A stretch of DNA of 54,334 nt from Candidatus Gastranaerophilales bacterium (GTDB taxonomy: Bacteria > Cyanobacteriota > Vampirovibrionia > Gastranaerophilales > Gastranaerophilaceae): NCBI GenBank assembly GCA_944327225.1, contig CALVGZ010000015.1, forward strand, positions 1 through 54,334. Reading direction: 5' to 3'. This document shows, piece after piece, positions 53,284 to 54,334 of the stretch (its first letter is position 1; each line of letters begins with the position of its first letter). The translations under genes were made by a program, and so were the position numbers. Below the pieces are notes generated by a model that ran no database searches, had not been told where the DNA came from, and was given only the letters and a program-made list of their open reading frames with translations.

Positions 53284-53811
53284 ATGGATTTTGAATTTTC
53301 AACACTTGAATTAAGTGGTGCATATATGATACGCCCCATGAAGTATGTTGATAATTGCGGCTATAAATTTTGTATATATGACAGTGACATTTTGTCAAAA
53401 AGTAATTTTGATATTGATTTCAAGAAAAGTACGGTGTATTATTCAGAATTTAAATCTTTAAGAGGTATTTATTATGAAAAAAAACCATTTAATTCTCTCT
53501 TATTAAATGTTTTATCCGGAAGTATTACTGTTGTCGTTGTAGATTTAAGACATGATTATGAGACATTTTATAAGTATATTAAATTGGAAATGACTTCCGA
53601 TGATGCTTGTTCTTTGCTTATTCCTAGGGGATGTGCTTACGGTTTTTTAACTTTGTCGGATTATTCTTGTGTTGAAATTAAGTCAGACGGTAAGTATTCT
53701 TTTGATAATTTATGTGTATTAAGTTGGAATGATTGTGAATTAAATATTGATTGGGGAGTGGACTATTTGCCTATTGTGTGTAATGATGTTGCTTCTGAAA
53801 AACTAAGTTAA
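53284..53811 (+). CDS. RmlC-like protein lacking the catalytic histidines
   Basis: 175 residues from the ATG at 53284 with GGAG eight bases upstream. The cupin fold of dTDP-4-dehydrorhamnose 3,5-epimerase is evident: SLRGIYYEKKPFNSLLLNV at 58-76, SGSITVVVVDLR near 79-89, and IPRGCAYGFLTLSDY around 113-127. In RmlC the first region reads RGLHYQ with a catalytic His, here Y63; the second reads AHGF, here AYGF. Both histidines are replaced by Tyr, so it probably does another reaction or binds a ligand. Confidence 0.72.
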   Translation: MDFEFSTLELSGAYMIRPMKYVDNCGYKFCIYDSDILSKSNFDIDFKKSTVYYSEFKSLRGIYYEKKPFNSLLLNVLSGSITVVVVDLRHDYETFYKYIKLEMTSDDACSLLIPRGCAYGFLTLSDYSCVEIKSDGKYSFDNLCVLSWNDCELNIDWGVDYLPIVCNDVASEKLS

Positions 53812-53874
53812 TATTTTTACTTGATTTTTATTTTTTTGTTGTATAATAATACTGAAGGATGACTGTTTATATAT

Positions 53875-53951
<77 letters not shown>

Positions 53952-53960
53952 ATTATAAAT

Positions 53961-53995
53961 AAAGAGTTTTAGGTAATTTCTAAAACTCTTTTTTA
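53961..53995 (+). terminator. Terminator of tRNA-fMet
   Basis: Stem AAAGAGTTTTAG / CTAAAACTCTTT with loop GTAATTT (53961-53972 and 53980-53991), then a T tract. It ends the tRNA transcript. Confidence 0.85.
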
Positions 53996-54000
53996 GTGCT

Positions 54001-54334
54001 TGTAATTTAACGACCGGTTTGATTTGTGTAGTTTTTTGTCCAGGTTGATTTGTACGGCTAGATAGATTATTTTGGTAAAGCAGGCTTTGTGTGGGCGTTT
54101 TCAGGTCGGAAAATTACGATAACCTGCAAAAATCAAACTGCCGAACTGGACTTTTTTCGGACTGTACGGATAGATTGAGATTTTCTTAATATAGCTGAAT
54201 TACGCACCAATTTTGAAGTGTACGGATAAAATGATTATTTTGGTAAAGTCCAGTTCCGCAAATAATTAAAATTTTGGTTCCTCCTTTTTAAGGAATTTGT
54301 AAATTTTTTTTTACAAAAAACAATTATTATTTAT
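54001..54334. repeat. Repeat-rich, non-coding region after tRNA-fMet
   Basis: No plausible coding frame. TGTACGG followed by A or C and TA occurs three times (from 54051, 54163 and 54219). GATTATTTTGGTAAAG is repeated exactly (54065-54080 and 54233-54248). GAACTGGACTTT (54143-54154) and AAAGTCCAGTTC (54245-54256) are exact inverted repeats. The base composition is visibly richer in G and C than the neighbours. It could be the edge of a mobile element or an array of short intergenic repeats; no transposase or integrase is seen. Confidence 0.6.

Overview
This is a very AT-rich bacterial window of about 54 kb. Nearly all of it codes, in short operons on both strands, for housekeeping enzymes mixed with proteins I cannot place in a named family. 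The organism looks like a low-GC, anaerobic, gut-type diderm. Diderm evidence is an arabinose-5-phosphate isomerase (Kdo/LPS pathway) and Spy/CpxP-like and adhesin-E-like exported proteins. There is a small flagellar cluster (FlaG, FliS, FliT/FlgN-like). My best guess is a non-photosynthetic cyanobacterial relative (Gastranaerophilales / Vampirovibrionia). That is inference from composition and gene mix, not a demonstrated assignment.

Layout. Bases 1-253 hold a perfect 77-bp direct repeat (1-77 and 177-253) made of a tRNA 3' end plus its terminator, with a long palindrome between the copies. A HEAT-repeat protein follows (620-1474). On the minus strand come trmFO-pepA-small exported protein (4629-1523), then an MshEN-like protein, an asparaginase-II-like protein and an FtsB/DivIC-like protein (7067-4898). 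The flagellar trio is at 7181-8496. A minus-strand operon aroF-glyQ-two APC permeases spans 13527-8499. Next are rnhA, rmuC, an exported protein/FAD oxidoreductase/zinc-ribbon operon (15458-19350), ftsH, and folK-BaiN-like-lpd-lipA (21391-25183). Minus-strand genes follow: a membrane glycosyltransferase, rimO and a MerR regulator. A compact ECF sigma module lies at 30197-28984.

From 30.4 to 40 kb the window is rich in lineage-type proteins: a 391-aa protein of unknown function, an EF-hand protein, and a family of four dispersed coiled-coil paralogues (P1 34928-35764, P2 37852-38382, a degenerate P4 38637-38888, P3 39548-40015). They are interspersed with fusA, rsmD, a CoA-disulfide-reductase-like enzyme and a small P-loop kinase. 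Three of the four paralogues are preceded by the same promoter-like element (TTTATT-N5-GTAGGGA), which I consider the most interesting feature here.

The last part holds a uridine-kinase-like gene, rnpA-rpmH, proC, uvrB, an arabinose-5-phosphate isomerase, a putative papain-like cysteine protease, tRNA-Cys, a uvrC lacking the usual C-terminal HhH domain, a bL25 protein, folP, a YkgJ-type cysteine-cluster protein, a LOG protein, a GT2 glycosyltransferase, an RmlC-like protein without the catalytic histidines, and initiator tRNA-fMet. The final 330 bases are a non-coding stretch with direct and inverted repeats.
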